Shown: positions 1 to 10,741 of the stretch, one piece after another
Layout of the letters: the number at the start of each line of letters is the position of its first letter
How positions within the stretch are numbered: the stretch's first letter is position 1
Source of the DNA: Flavobacteriaceae bacterium
GTDB lineage: Bacteria > Bacteroidota > Bacteroidia > Flavobacteriales > Flavobacteriaceae
Length of the DNA: 64,000 nucleotides
Direction: 5' to 3'
Assembly: GCA_002702745.1 (NCBI GenBank)
Contig: PABM01000031.1
Coordinates: 1-64,000 of the forward strand
Notes under the pieces: generated by a model
Told to the model about the DNA's origin: nothing
Database searches by the model: none
The model's input: the letters and a program-made list of their open reading frames with translations, nothing else
Program-made: the position numbers and the translations under genes

Positions 1-1
1 A

Positions 2-88
2 TGGCGGAGAGACAGGGATTCGAACCCTGGCGACGTTTGCACGTCGACAGATTAGCAATCTGCTCCATTACCACTCTGGCACCTCTCC
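2..88 (-). tRNA. tRNA-Ser (anticodon GCU)
   Basis: Read on the minus strand, the sequence folds as a class II tRNA. The acceptor arm is GGAGAGG paired with TCTCTCC, followed by discriminator G and an encoded CCA at 2-4. The anticodon loop has GCT at 54-56, a long variable arm (GTCGACGTGCAAACGTCG) is present, and the T-loop is GGTTCGAATCC. GCU reads the serine codons AGC and AGU. The long variable arm and the GCU anticodon agree with each other. Confidence 0.95.
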
Positions 89-169
89 AATACTATAAAA
101 GTATTTAATAAAATGCGGTTGCAAAAATAGTTTTTCATATCTAACAACGCAACAATAAATGATTTTTTT

Positions 170-2239
170 TTATTTGCTTATTTCTGGATATTCTATCCTA
201 ACATGATAAATATTTTTTAATTTATATTTCAGTACGGATTTTATAGTGGAAATATTTTTAAAAGTAAGTTCACAATTTACAAATTGTTCATCCTTGATTT
301 GCTTATCGATTATGTTTTCAACAAATGAATCTATTTTTTCGTTAGTTGGCTTATCTAGACTCTTTGTTGCAGCCTCAACAGAATCACACATCATAACAAT
401 AGCCATTTCGATACTAAATGGTTTAGGACCATTGTAACAAAAGTCCTTTTCATTAATATTGTCAGAATTTTTTAGTTCTTTACTGTAGAAGTATGAAATC
501 AAATTTGTTCCGTGATGTGTTTTAATAAATTCAATTATTCTTTCAGGTATGCCGGCATTTTTAGCTAATTTAACCCCATCTGATACGTGCTGTTTAATTA
601 TTTTTACACTTTCTTGTCCCGGTATTCTATCATGTGGGTTTTGTTCTGAAATTTGATTCTCGGTAAAATAAGATGGATTATTAATTTTACCAATATCATG
701 ATGTAATGCTCCTACTCTCGACAATAATGCGTTTGCTTTTATTTCATTAGCACATGCCTCAGCAAGATTAGCTACATTTAGAGAGTGATGAAAAGTTCCT
801 GGAGCCTTATTTGATAATTCCTTTAGAAGATTTGAATTTGTATCTGAAAGTTCTAAAAGGGAAACATCTGATACAAGAGAAAATAATTTTTCATGAATAT
901 AAATTAAAGGATATATGAAAAGAGTTAATAAGCCGCATAGAATAAAAAGTGCAAAATTATTTAATTCAAGGTTTTCAATATTACCTTCTTGAATTACATA
1001 GAAAGAAAAATAAGCTAGCATATAAACTAAGGTTATTTGAGCTACAGCTATAAACAAATTTGCTCTCTTGTAAATATTATCAGATGTAAGAATAGTAACG
1101 ACCCCTGCAATTATATTTAAAAATATAAACTCATAACTATTAGGCACCACAAATCCTAATAGCATGATGGTTACTGAATGAATAAAAAAAGCAATTCTGG
1201 AGTCAAAAAAGGCTTTAAAAAGTAGCGGTATTATACAAAGCGGTATTATATATATATAATTTGAATTGACATCGACTACCCATGTTGTAATTAAAATAAT
1301 AAGTGTTATGTTGAAATAAACAAATGCAATTTTATTATTGTTATCATATATATTTCTTTCAAATTTCCTGATAAAAAGGACTATCATTAACAGAGATAGG
1401 ATAACCAGTAAAGAATATGCAGAAATGATTAAATAGAGATCAGAAAAAGATGAACTATTAACCTCATATTCCTTCTTCAAAGATTCTAATACTTTAAGCT
1501 TCTCTCCTTCAACAACTTCACCTTTTGAAATTATCAACGTTTCTTTTTCTATAAACCCCCTGTTTGGTGAGATATTAATTGTTGCTTCGTTTATTGCCTC
1601 ATCTGAAAGAACTTTATTGTAAGAAAGATTTGGAGTAATAATGTCAAATACCAGGGATATTATTTGTGACTTATACTTTTCACTACTGGTTTCAATAATT
1701 TTATTGTTAATAAAGGTTATTAAATCCTGTGGTTTAATTAATTTGGTATAATATGTTGAATTTACAAGTTTGTTATCTAGCAAAATTGATATTTGCTGAC
1801 TATCTTTAAAATCAAAATTTTCTTCAAGCAAACCTTTAGAATAAACTACTTCGATTATTTCAGAAGATTGAATTTTAATTTTTTTTACGTCTTCTTCTTT
1901 GAGAAGATTAAATAACGAATCATTCTTTAATTCAGCAATTCTAGTAATAAGTAAATTATTTGAACCAGTTATTAATGATGTGTCGATTTCGAAGAATAGT
2001 GGAGTGTTTATTTTTGCTTGAGTAATTTCTTCATCAATTTCCTCTTGGGATTTTTTAATTGCAAAATCAAAAGGCGCATATAGATTTTCAGATTGCCAAG
2101 GCCTACCATTTTCAAAATTATACTTAAATTTTCCACTTTTTGGGAAGAAATAGATTATTAAAAAAGTTGATATCAGGAATAAAAGAATCCTAAATATTCT
2201 TGAAAAACCTTTATTAATACTATTAAAAAATTTACTCAT
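170..2239 (-). CDS. PgpH-like 7TM-HD domain phosphodiesterase
   Basis: This is a membrane-anchored HD hydrolase of the 7TM-HD (YqfF/PgpH) family, whose studied members degrade c-di-AMP. An N-terminal membrane segment (about residues 12-33) is followed by an extracytoplasmic region, a block of seven hydrophobic segments (about 265-455) and a C-terminal HD domain. The metal-binding motifs are visible: HHS near residue 483, HHDIGK near 513, and a later THHG. Length of about 690 aa is normal for Bacteroidota members. I chose the start at the MSKFF methionine by family resemblance; the in-frame ATG at 2251 is possible. c-di-AMP as substrate is inferred from the family. Confidence 0.85.
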   Translation of the reverse strand: MSKFFNSINKGFSRIFRILLFLISTFLIIYFFPKSGKFKYNFENGRPWQSENLYAPFDFAIKKSQEEIDEEITQAKINTPLFFEIDTSLITGSNNLLITRIAELKNDSLFNLLKEEDVKKIKIQSSEIIEVVYSKGLLEENFDFKDSQQISILLDNKLVNSTYYTKLIKPQDLITFINNKIIETSSEKYKSQIISLVFDIITPNLSYNKVLSDEAINEATINISPNRGFIEKETLIISKGEVVEGEKLKVLESLKKEYEVNSSSFSDLYLIISAYSLLVILSLLMIVLFIRKFERNIYDNNNKIAFVYFNITLIILITTWVVDVNSNYIYIIPLCIIPLLFKAFFDSRIAFFIHSVTIMLLGFVVPNSYEFIFLNIIAGVVTILTSDNIYKRANLFIAVAQITLVYMLAYFSFYVIQEGNIENLELNNFALFILCGLLTLFIYPLIYIHEKLFSLVSDVSLLELSDTNSNLLKELSNKAPGTFHHSLNVANLAEACANEIKANALLSRVGALHHDIGKINNPSYFTENQISEQNPHDRIPGQESVKIIKQHVSDGVKLAKNAGIPERIIEFIKTHHGTNLISYFYSKELKNSDNINEKDFCYNGPKPFSIEMAIVMMCDSVEAATKSLDKPTNEKIDSFVENIIDKQIKDEQFVNCELTFKNISTIKSVLKYKLKNIYHVRIEYPEISK

Positions 2240-2317
2240 AACAAGTTTCATTAAATTTACTAAATATTTGACAGCTTAATACAATTTAATATTTATTAAC
2301 TTTAGAAAAACAAACGT

Positions 2318-3493
2318 ATGCAAAATAAGGTAGTTGTAGTTAGTGCCGTTAGAACTCCTTTGGGATGCTTTATGGGTTCATTATCTAATCTTTCCGCAGT
2401 TGATCTTGGAATATCTGCTTTAAAGGGTGCTTTATCTAAAATCAACCTAGATAAAAATTTAATAAACGAATTAATTATTGGTCATGTTCTTCAATCTGGA
2501 TGTGGACAAGCTCCTGCTAAACAAATAGCAATGAGTTTAGAACTTGACTCAAATATACCATGCTCAAGTATAAATAAAGTTTGTTCATCTGGAATGAAAG
2601 CTGTTTCTTTAGCTGCACAATCAATTCAATTAGGATTAAATGATGTTGTTGTAGCTGGGGGTATTGAAAGTATGAGCAATGCGCCTCATTATATCAATTT
2701 AAGAAAGCCAAAAAAATACGGTAATGCAATTTTCACTGACGGACTTATGATGGATGGATTAACAGACGTGTATAGCGAAAATTCGATGGGTGTTCTTGCT
2801 GACAATTGTTCAACCAAGTATAAAATTTCAAGAGAACTTCAAGATGAGTATACTGTATTATCATATAATAGATCAATAAAATCGATTAAAAAAGGGTTTT
2901 TTAAAAACGAAATAGTGCCTGTTGAATATACTGACAGAAAAGGAAATAAAGTTATTGTTGATACAGATGAACAAATCTCAAAGGTAAATTTTGATAAGAT
3001 ATCCAAACTTAACCCTGCATTTGTGAAAAATGGAACAATTACGGCTGCAAATTCATCACCAATTAGTGATGGTGCTTCAATTTTAATTTTGATGAATAAG
3101 CAAAAAGCAATTGATTTAAATATTAAATCTTTAGCGGAGATAGTAGGGTTTGCCGATTCAGCAACCAAACCTGATTTATTTACAATTGCACCATCCAATG
3201 CAATTGACAAACTAACTAAAATGACAAGTACTAATATAAGTCAAGTTGATTTATTTGAAATTAATGAAGCATTTTCAATGGTTCCGATTGTAAACATAGA
3301 TATACTTAATTTAGATAAAGAAAAGGTAAATATTAACGGAGGTGCTGTTTCTTTGGGTCATCCCCTTGGATGTTCGGGAGCCAGAATAATTACCACATTA
3401 ATTCACAGTTTACACAATACAAATAAGAAAACTGGTATAGCTGCTATATGTAACGGAGGTGGTGGCGCTTCATCTATTCAAATTAAGATTTAA
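2318..3493 (+). CDS. acetyl-CoA C-acetyltransferase (thiolase)
   Basis: Thiolase II family enzyme that condenses two acetyl-CoA to acetoacetyl-CoA, or cleaves it in reverse. The nucleophilic cysteine lies in NKVCSSGMKA near residue 89. The GHPLGCSGAR segment near residue 347 and the CNGGGGA motif near the C terminus provide the His and second Cys of the active site. At 391 aa it is full length. It is divergent from the PgpH-like gene and followed 1 nt later by the NlpC/P60 gene. No other beta-oxidation gene is nearby, so the physiological direction cannot be told from context. Confidence 0.93.
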   Translation: MQNKVVVVSAVRTPLGCFMGSLSNLSAVDLGISALKGALSKINLDKNLINELIIGHVLQSGCGQAPAKQIAMSLELDSNIPCSSINKVCSSGMKAVSLAAQSIQLGLNDVVVAGGIESMSNAPHYINLRKPKKYGNAIFTDGLMMDGLTDVYSENSMGVLADNCSTKYKISRELQDEYTVLSYNRSIKSIKKGFFKNEIVPVEYTDRKGNKVIVDTDEQISKVNFDKISKLNPAFVKNGTITAANSSPISDGASILILMNKQKAIDLNIKSLAEIVGFADSATKPDLFTIAPSNAIDKLTKMTSTNISQVDLFEINEAFSMVPIVNIDILNLDKEKVNINGGAVSLGHPLGCSGARIITTLIHSLHNTNKKTGIAAICNGGGGASSIQIKI

Positions 3494-3494
3494 T

Positions 3495-4238
3495 ATGCAA
3501 TATGGAGTTTGTAAATTAAGTATTGTTCCGGTTAGGATTTCAAACTCTGATAAATCGGAGATGGTAACCCAACTAATTTATGGTGATTTAATTTCCATTA
3601 TTGAAGAGAAAGAGAATTGGACAAAAATTAAATCTAATTTTGACAATTATATTGGATGGATAGACTCTAAACAATATCAAAAAATTAATGAAGTTCAGAA
3701 AAAAGATTTAGAGATAGAATCATATTCATCTGATTTAGTCGAGTTTGTAGAGAATGAGAAAAAGGAATTAATAACCATAACTATCGGCTCAGTTATTTCT
3801 CGTTCAAATGTATTAAACAATAAATTCTTAGGCAAGCATATAACAGGAAAACAAAGCAAAGAATCAATTGTAAATATAGCTCTTCTTTATTTACACACAC
3901 CTTATTTGTGGGGTGGTAAAACTCCCTTTGGAATTGATTGTTCTGGTTTCACTCAAATGGTATATAAAATCAATGGTTATAAGCTTTTAAGAGATTCAAA
4001 AGATCAAGCTACACAAGGTAAAACATTAAGTTTTATAGAAGAATCTGAACCAGGAGATTTAGCTTTTTTTCATAACAAAGAGGACGTGATAGTTCACGTT
4101 GGAATAATACTAAAGGATAACCATATAATACATGCAAGTGGTAAAGTAAGAATAGATAGATTAGACCAAACAGGCATATATAATAATGATAAAAAAACGC
4201 ATACACATTACCTCAGATACATAAAGAAAATTATCTGA
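3495..4238 (+). CDS. NlpC/P60 family cell-wall hydrolase with SH3 domain
   Basis: Predicted gamma-D-glutamyl-diamino acid endopeptidase acting on peptidoglycan peptides. The N-terminal part (about residues 1-60) resembles a bacterial SH3 domain. The C-terminal NlpC/P60 domain has the catalytic Cys in DCSGF (about residue 149) and His in HVGI (about 201), with a third polar position in HASG. I placed the start at the ATG 1 nt after the thiolase stop because the MQYGVCKLSIVP opening is typical of the family; the longer frame overlaps the thiolase. There is no signal peptide, suggesting cytoplasmic recycling of wall peptides (YkfC-like), which is inference. Confidence 0.87.
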   Translation: MQYGVCKLSIVPVRISNSDKSEMVTQLIYGDLISIIEEKENWTKIKSNFDNYIGWIDSKQYQKINEVQKKDLEIESYSSDLVEFVENEKKELITITIGSVISRSNVLNNKFLGKHITGKQSKESIVNIALLYLHTPYLWGGKTPFGIDCSGFTQMVYKINGYKLLRDSKDQATQGKTLSFIEESEPGDLAFFHNKEDVIVHVGIILKDNHIIHASGKVRIDRLDQTGIYNNDKKTHTHYLRYIKKII

Positions 4239-4240
4239 AT

Positions 4241-5515
4241 TTATCTGCTTTCTAATTCAGCAACAATAACTTTGTACTTGTTGTAAGATTCTGTTTCATC
4301 CAGAGCAGAAAAAATGTTCCTCAATGTCCTTGCAGCATTTAAATTGTCATTTTCCAAATTATAAACTTTTTCTAAATATGGTATGGCCTCCCTGTATAGG
4401 TTTTCTCTTTCAATTTTTAATTCATCATATCTATTATAATCTGCAGTAGAAGTTCCAAGAGAATTCATTTCTTCAATCATCGGACCTTCTCGATCAAGAA
4501 TTAAGGCTGCAGCATTTAAATAAGCTTTTGTGTAGCCTGAATCAATTTCAATTGCTTTATTGTAATATAGAATAGCATCCTCAAAATTTCCTTTATCCGC
4601 ATTTACAACTCCTAAGTTAAATACTAAATCAACGTTATCTGGTTCAATTTCTAATGCTTTCGAGATTAATTTTTGATAATTATCAACTTCACCCATTTCC
4701 CATCTTACATTTGATTCAAGTAATATTAGATTTATATCTCCTTGATCAATAAGTTTAGCTTTTTCTAAATAAACTATAGATTTTTCATAATTTTCTTCCA
4801 CTCTGTAAATGGCAGCAATCGATCTGTATATGTCAATTTCAACAGATTTAGCCATTTCATCTCTTGGGGATTCATGTGTGCCAATAACATCTACAGAAAA
4901 ATCTCTTGATTTCTCGTCTTGAAAAACTTGTTCTTTTCCAGATTCTTTTTCGGTGGCATAATAATTTATTGATACACCTGTATAGTTTAAATCAATCAGT
5001 TTTTTATAAAATCCTAGTGCAGTTGAATATTCTTTGGCTTCAGTTGCTACTAATGCAGCATTATAAAGATATAATGTATCCTTTTTTGAAACATTGTATG
5101 CTGCCTCTAGGTTTGAGTACGACTCTTTATAATTTTTGTTATCTAAAGCGGTTCTTGAGTCATTAACAAATGAATTAAAAAGGTTAGTGAAGATATCATC
5201 AATTTTTGTGGAATAAATTTTTGAGCTTGACTCTTCTATATTTTTAACTTTATTAAAATCATCTACACTTAATAGTTTATTTTCAAATGAACCTTCTCCA
5301 TTTTGATATCTAGCTAAACCTTTTAAATAGTAATACTTTGCTTTTATTTTATCATCTGAAATATTAATCAGATCTTTTATTGATTCAATTGTTTTTAAAG
5401 CATTTTTATATTCACCAGATTTAACTAATTTATCTACAGATTTTAGTTCTTTCTTTTGAGAATAACTAAATTGAATTAAACCAAAAGTTAGTAAGATTAG
5501 AATTATTTTTTTCAT
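4241..5515 (-). CDS. secreted tetratricopeptide repeat protein
   Basis: A 424-aa protein with an N-terminal signal peptide (hydrophobic segment ending at about FSYSQ, residue 19) followed by helical TPR-like repeats. The clearest repeat is around residues 290-335 ([20 protein letters not shown], then [11 protein letters not shown]). Its ATG overlaps the gyrA stop codon (CAATGA), so it is translated in an operon with gyrA. TPR proteins are protein-binding scaffolds; the partner is unknown. The gyrA/TPR pairing is familiar from Flavobacteria, but no function follows from it. Confidence 0.85.
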   Translation of the reverse strand: MKKIILILLTFGLIQFSYSQKKELKSVDKLVKSGEYKNALKTIESIKDLINISDDKIKAKYYYLKGLARYQNGEGSFENKLLSVDDFNKVKNIEESSSKIYSTKIDDIFTNLFNSFVNDSRTALDNKNYKESYSNLEAAYNVSKKDTLYLYNAALVATEAKEYSTALGFYKKLIDLNYTGVSINYYATEKESGKEQVFQDEKSRDFSVDVIGTHESPRDEMAKSVEIDIYRSIAAIYRVEENYEKSIVYLEKAKLIDQGDINLILLESNVRWEMGEVDNYQKLISKALEIEPDNVDLVFNLGVVNADKGNFEDAILYYNKAIEIDSGYTKAYLNAAALILDREGPMIEEMNSLGTSTADYNRYDELKIERENLYREAIPYLEKVYNLENDNLNAARTLRNIFSALDETESYNKYKVIVAELESR

Positions 5516-8010
5516 TGTTCTAAATTTTTATTGTCAGATTCGTTTGACTCTACTTCTTGTTCTTCATCATCTTTTTCATGAATTACCTTGGCTACGGCAG
5601 CAATCGAATCACCATCTTTTATATTAATTAACTTTACTCCTTGGGTTGCACGCCCCATAACTCTTAAATCTTCAACTGCCATTCTTATGGCTATGCCTGA
5701 CTTATTTATAATCATCAAGCCGTTTGAATCATCAACATTCTTGATGGCTACAAGATCTCCTGTTTTTTCAGTTATGGAGATGGTTTTAACTCCTTTACCT
5801 CCTCTATTTGTTATTCTGTAATCATCAAGTTTAGATCTTTTTCCATATCCATTTGAACTAACAACCAAAATATTGCTATCCATGTCATTTACAGATACCA
5901 TACCTATCAACTCATCTTTATCGTGTTGAAGTCTTATACCTCTAACACCAGATGCATTTCTGCCCATTGGTCTTGTTTTTGCTTCTTCAAACCTGATTGC
6001 CTTTCCAGATTTTAATGCTAACATAACCTGACTATTACCATCAGTTAATTTAGCTTCAAGCAATTCATCATCATCTTTAATTGTAATAGCTTTAATACCA
6101 TTCACACGAGGTCTGGAATATTGTTCAAGAGATGTTTTTTTGACTTGACCCTTTTTTGTAGCCATTATTACATAATGATTATTTATATAATCTTCATCTT
6201 TTAAATCTTTAGTACATATAAACGCTTTAACTTTATCATCTTGCTCAATATTAATCAAGTTTTGAATAGCCCTACCCTTCGATGTTTTGCTTCCTTCAGG
6301 GATTTCATATACTCTCATCCAAAAACACTTACCTTTCTGAGTAAAGAATAGCATAAATTGATGATTGGTACCCACAAATAAGTCTTCAAGAAAATCTTCA
6401 TTCCTTGTTGTTGATGCTTTTTGGCCTACTCCTCCTCTATTCTGAACTTTGTATTCATCCAACGATGTTCTTTTAATATAACCAGCATGTGAAATTGTTA
6501 TAACAACTTTTTCATCTGGAATCATATCTTCAATAGATAAATCTCCTCCTGAGTATTCTATAACTGACCTTCTCGAATCACCATATTTTTGCTTAATCTC
6601 ATTGAGTTCTTCAGAAATAATATTCATTCTTCTGTCCTCATTTGAAAGGATGTCTTTTAAGTCTTCAATTAACTTTTTAATTTCTTCATATTCGCTTCTA
6701 AGTTTATCTTGCTCTAAACCAGTAAGTTGTCTCAAACGCATTTCTACAATAGCCTTAGCCTGAATTTCAGAAAGCTTAAATTTTTTAATTAGATTATCAC
6801 GTGCATCTTCAGCATTCTTAGAACCCTTTATTAGAGCGATAACTTCATCTATATTGTCTGAAGCTGTAATTAAACCTTCAAGAATATGACATCTATCTTC
6901 AGCTTTTTTTAATTCAAATTTTGTTCTTCGAACAACAACATCATGTCTATGATCAACAAAATGCTTTATCATATCTTTAAGGTTGAGCATTTGAGGTCTA
7001 CCTTTGACAAGAGCAATTGTATTTACACTAAATGAGGATTGTAGAGGACTATACTTAAACAACTTGTTAAGAACAATATTTGGAATTGCATCTCTTTTTA
7101 AAACAAACACTATTCTCATACCATTCCTGTCTGATTCATCTCTGATAGTTGAAATACCTTCTAACTTTTTATCGTTTACTAAATCAGCAATTTTTTTTAT
7201 CATATCAGCTTTGTTAACCTGGAAAGGTATTTCTGTGACAATAATTGACTCTTTGCCATCAACTTCTTCAATTTCAGCCTTACCTCTCATAACAACTTTA
7301 CCTCTTCCAGTATGGAAGGCCTCCTTAACACCTTCATAGCCGTGTATAATACCACCTGTAGGAAAATCTGGTGCTTTTACAAATTGCATTAGACCATCAA
7401 TATCAATTGAATTATCTTTTATATACTCAAGGGTTCCGTCTATAACTTCTGTTAAATTATGTGGTGGAATATTAGTAGCCATACCAACAGCAATACCAGA
7501 TGCACCATTGACTAATAAAGCAGGAATTTTTGTTGGTAAAACTGTAGGTTCTTTTAATGTATCATCAAAATTTAGTTTGTAATCAACCGTATCTTTTTCT
7601 ATGTCAGAAAGCATCTCTTCTGATATTTTTTGCATTCTCGCCTCAGTATATCTCATTGCTGCAGGACTATCTCCATCAACAGAACCAAAATTACCTTGAC
7701 CGTCAACAAGCATGTATCTTAGGCTCCAATCTTGAGCCATTCTAACCATAGTGTCATAAATAGCAGAATCACCATGTGGGTGATATTTACCCATAACTTC
7801 ACCTACAATTCTAGCTGACTTTTTGTGTGCTGATGAAGCTTTTACGCCTAGGTCATGCATTCCATACAATACTCTTCTGTGTACTGGTTTTAAACCATCT
7901 CTCACGTCTGGAAGAGCTCTGGAAACAATAACAGACATTGAATAATCAATGTATGCCGATTTCATTTCATCCTCTATGTTAATTGGTATTAATTTTTCGC
8001 CATCATTCAT
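5512..8010 (-). CDS. gyrA: DNA gyrase subunit A
   Basis: Catalytic subunit of DNA gyrase, which introduces negative supercoils together with GyrB. The active-site tyrosine lies in [10 protein letters not shown] at residue 121. The quinolone-determining region reads [11 protein letters not shown], with Ser and Asp at the two common resistance positions, so it looks wild type. The C-terminal beta-pinwheel contains NRGGVGQ near residue 530 in place of the GyrA box and a further NRGGKG near residue 735, and ends in an acidic tail. At 832 aa it is full length. gyrB is not in the window. The TPR gene follows with a 4-nt overlap. Confidence 0.97.
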   Translation of the reverse strand: MNDGEKLIPINIEDEMKSAYIDYSMSVIVSRALPDVRDGLKPVHRRVLYGMHDLGVKASSAHKKSARIVGEVMGKYHPHGDSAIYDTMVRMAQDWSLRYMLVDGQGNFGSVDGDSPAAMRYTEARMQKISEEMLSDIEKDTVDYKLNFDDTLKEPTVLPTKIPALLVNGASGIAVGMATNIPPHNLTEVIDGTLEYIKDNSIDIDGLMQFVKAPDFPTGGIIHGYEGVKEAFHTGRGKVVMRGKAEIEEVDGKESIIVTEIPFQVNKADMIKKIADLVNDKKLEGISTIRDESDRNGMRIVFVLKRDAIPNIVLNKLFKYSPLQSSFSVNTIALVKGRPQMLNLKDMIKHFVDHRHDVVVRRTKFELKKAEDRCHILEGLITASDNIDEVIALIKGSKNAEDARDNLIKKFKLSEIQAKAIVEMRLRQLTGLEQDKLRSEYEEIKKLIEDLKDILSNEDRRMNIISEELNEIKQKYGDSRRSVIEYSGGDLSIEDMIPDEKVVITISHAGYIKRTSLDEYKVQNRGGVGQKASTTRNEDFLEDLFVGTNHQFMLFFTQKGKCFWMRVYEIPEGSKTSKGRAIQNLINIEQDDKVKAFICTKDLKDEDYINNHYVIMATKKGQVKKTSLEQYSRPRVNGIKAITIKDDDELLEAKLTDGNSQVMLALKSGKAIRFEEAKTRPMGRNASGVRGIRLQHDKDELIGMVSVNDMDSNILVVSSNGYGKRSKLDDYRITNRGGKGVKTISITEKTGDLVAIKNVDDSNGLMIINKSGIAIRMAVEDLRVMGRATQGVKLINIKDGDSIAAVAKVIHEKDDEEQEVESNESDNKNLEQ

Positions 8011-8051
8011 AATAAAAAAAGGTTTAATTATATCATATAAATAGTAGTTAA

Positions 8052-8059
8052 CAAATATA
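8052..8059 (-). promoter_or_regulatory. candidate -7 promoter box for gyrA
   Basis: TATATTTG on the minus strand matches the Bacteroidota -7 consensus TAnnTTTG, about 42 nt upstream of the gyrA ATG. I see no clear TTTG -33 box, and the octamer is not rare in AT-rich DNA. Confidence 0.35.
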
Positions 8060-8198
8060 GGAATTTAGATACATTATTTATGCTAGAAAATTAAGTTGAA
8101 AAGTATAATTTATTAACAATTAATTATATATAAATTTTAATACATTGTAGAGTTGTTTTAAAAAATCTTTATGATTATTTTTATAAAAATAATTTTTT

Positions 8199-10739
8199 AT
8201 GGATGATAATTTTTCTCCAAGAGTAAAAGATGTAATAACTTACAGTAAAGAAGAGGCCTTAAGATTAGGTCATGATTTTATTGGAACTGAACATCTTGTT
8301 TTAGGTTTAATCAGAAATGGTGAAGGTAAAGCTATAGACGTATTAAACTTTCTTGGGATTGATTTAAACGAATTAAGAAGAAAAATTGAATCACTTAATC
8401 CGATCAATTTTGAGAGTGAGGTAAAAGAAACTACAAAAAAAAACCTACATCTTACTAGACAGGCTGAACGTGCTTTAAAAACAACTTTTTTAGAAGCAAA
8501 ACTTTTCCAAAGTTCAATTATCAATACTGCACATCTACTTCTATGTATTCTTAGGAACGAGAATGATCCTACGGCTAAAATTTTCAATAATATGGAAATT
8601 AATTATAACGTTGTTAAAGACGAGTATAAATCTATAATTGGAAAAGATGATTTTTCAGATGAACCTACACAAAATAATGATGGTTCTGATATCCAAGAAT
8701 TAAAATCTCCTCAAACCTCAAAGACAAAACCCAAAGCGAATAAGAAATCTAAAACACCTGTTCTTGATAATTTTGGAAAAGACCTAACATTGATGGCTGA
8801 AAATGATGAACTTGACCCTATAATAGGAAGGGAGGTAGAAATTCAAAGAGTATCACAAATACTAAGTAGGAGAAAGAAAAACAACCCCTTGTTAATTGGA
8901 GAACCTGGTGTTGGAAAATCAGCTATTGCTGAAGGTCTTGCGATAAGAATAATTAAGAAGAAAGTTTCCAGAGTACTATACAATAAGAGAATTATTTCTC
9001 TAGATCTGGCAAGTTTAGTTGCTGGAACAAAATACAGGGGACAATTTGAAGAAAGAATGAAGGCTGTCATGAATGAATTAGAAAAAAACTCTGACATTAT
9101 TCTTTTTATTGACGAAATTCATACTATAGTTGGTGCCGGAGGAGCAACTGGGAGTCTTGATGCTTCAAATATGTTTAAACCTGCACTTGCAAGAGGCACG
9201 ATACAATGTATTGGAGCAACTACACTTGATGAATACAGAAATTCTATAGAAAAAGATGGAGCTTTAGAGAGAAGATTTCAAAAAATAATTGTTGAAGAAA
9301 CAAATGAGGAGGAAACTCTAGAAATATTAAAAAATATTAAAGATAAATACGAGGACCATCATAACGTAATATATACGGCTGAGGCACTTCATGCATGTGT
9401 AAAACTTACCTCAAGATATATGAATGATAGGCATTTGCCTGATAAGGCAATTGATGCTTTGGACGAAGCAGGTTCAAGAGTACACTTAACTAATTTAGAT
9501 GTACCACAACATATTGATGAGTTAGAGGTTGAGTTAGAAGACGTAAAAGTTAGTAAAAATAACGCAGTAAAAAATCAAAAATATGAAGAGGCTGCTAGCT
9601 TTAGAGATAAAGAAAAAATAATCGAAAACAAACTTAATTCTGCTCAAATCCAATGGGAAGATGAATGCAAAAAAAATAAAGAAATCGTTAATGAGGAAAG
9701 TATTGCTGACGTTGTATCAATGATGACAGGAATACCACTAAACAAATTAAAACAATCAGAAAGTAATAAATTATCCAAACTTACCTCAATTATTAAAAAA
9801 AATATTATTGGTCAAGATAAAGCAATTGACAAAGTGGTAAAATCTATTCAGAGAAACAGAGCTGGCCTAAAAGACCCAAAAAAGCCCATTGGTTCATTCA
9901 TATTTCTCGGACAAACCGGTGTAGGTAAAACTCAATTAGCAAAAACCCTTGCCAAAGAATTATTTGACAGTGAAGAGGCATTAATCAGAGTTGATATGAG
10001 TGAATATATGGAAAAATTTGCTGTTTCGAGATTAATCGGCGCCCCTCCTGGTTATGTTGGATATGAAGACGGAGGACAACTTACAGAAAAGATACGGAGA
10101 AAGCCATATGCGGTAGTATTACTTGATGAAATTGAAAAGGCCCATCCAGATATATTCAATATGCTATTACAAGTTTTAGACGATGGTTTTCTTACAGATA
10201 GCCTTGGAAGAAAGATTGATTTTACAAATTGTGTTATTATAATGACCTCAAATATTGGAGTTAAAAAAATTCAAGATTTTGGTTCAGGTGTTGGTTTTGG
10301 TACTACAGCAAAAAAATCTCAGGAAGATTCATTCACAAGAAAAACCATTATAAATGCTCTTCAAAAGAAGTTTGCACCGGAGTTTTTAAATAGAATTGAT
10401 GAAGTGATAATTTTTAATACACTTTCAAAAGAAAACATTCACAAAATAATTGATATTGAATTATCCAAATTATATCAAAGAATCGAAGAATTAGGTTATA
10501 AGATAAAATTAAGTAAAAAAGCTAAGGAATTTTTAGCCAAAAATGGATATGATAAGAAATACGGAGCTAGACCTCTAAAAAGAACGATCCAAAAACATAT
10601 AGAAGACTTAATTGCTTCAGAAATACTAAATTCTATGATTAACGAGGGAGATACTATAAATATTGATCATTTATCTAGAAAAGAAGAATTAAGTATTAAG
10701 ATTCAAAATAAAAGAGAATCTAAAACATCAAAAAAATAA
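8199..10739 (+). CDS. clpC: ATP-dependent Clp protease ATP-binding subunit ClpC
   Basis: Hsp100 unfoldase that feeds substrates to ClpP. Order of parts: two Clp-N repeats (residues 1-145), a variable linker, AAA module 1 with Walker A GEPGVGKS (about 234-241), a middle domain containing a UVR-like segment (YEEAASFRDKEKIIENKL), and AAA module 2 with Walker A GQTGVGKT (about 571-578) and the KAHPD signature. The middle segment and 846-aa length fit ClpC rather than ClpA or ClpB. The gene is monocistronic, with a 188-nt spacer shared with gyrA and a convergent hutH 2 nt after its stop. clpP is not in the window. Confidence 0.95.
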   Translation: MDDNFSPRVKDVITYSKEEALRLGHDFIGTEHLVLGLIRNGEGKAIDVLNFLGIDLNELRRKIESLNPINFESEVKETTKKNLHLTRQAERALKTTFLEAKLFQSSIINTAHLLLCILRNENDPTAKIFNNMEINYNVVKDEYKSIIGKDDFSDEPTQNNDGSDIQELKSPQTSKTKPKANKKSKTPVLDNFGKDLTLMAENDELDPIIGREVEIQRVSQILSRRKKNNPLLIGEPGVGKSAIAEGLAIRIIKKKVSRVLYNKRIISLDLASLVAGTKYRGQFEERMKAVMNELEKNSDIILFIDEIHTIVGAGGATGSLDASNMFKPALARGTIQCIGATTLDEYRNSIEKDGALERRFQKIIVEETNEEETLEILKNIKDKYEDHHNVIYTAEALHACVKLTSRYMNDRHLPDKAIDALDEAGSRVHLTNLDVPQHIDELEVELEDVKVSKNNAVKNQKYEEAASFRDKEKIIENKLNSAQIQWEDECKKNKEIVNEESIADVVSMMTGIPLNKLKQSESNKLSKLTSIIKKNIIGQDKAIDKVVKSIQRNRAGLKDPKKPIGSFIFLGQTGVGKTQLAKTLAKELFDSEEALIRVDMSEYMEKFAVSRLIGAPPGYVGYEDGGQLTEKIRRKPYAVVLLDEIEKAHPDIFNMLLQVLDDGFLTDSLGRKIDFTNCVIIMTSNIGVKKIQDFGSGVGFGTTAKKSQEDSFTRKTIINALQKKFAPEFLNRIDEVIIFNTLSKENIHKIIDIELSKLYQRIEELGYKIKLSKKAKEFLAKNGYDKKYGARPLKRTIQKHIEDLIASEILNSMINEGDTINIDHLSRKEELSIKIQNKRESKTSKK

Positions 10740-10741
10740 AC

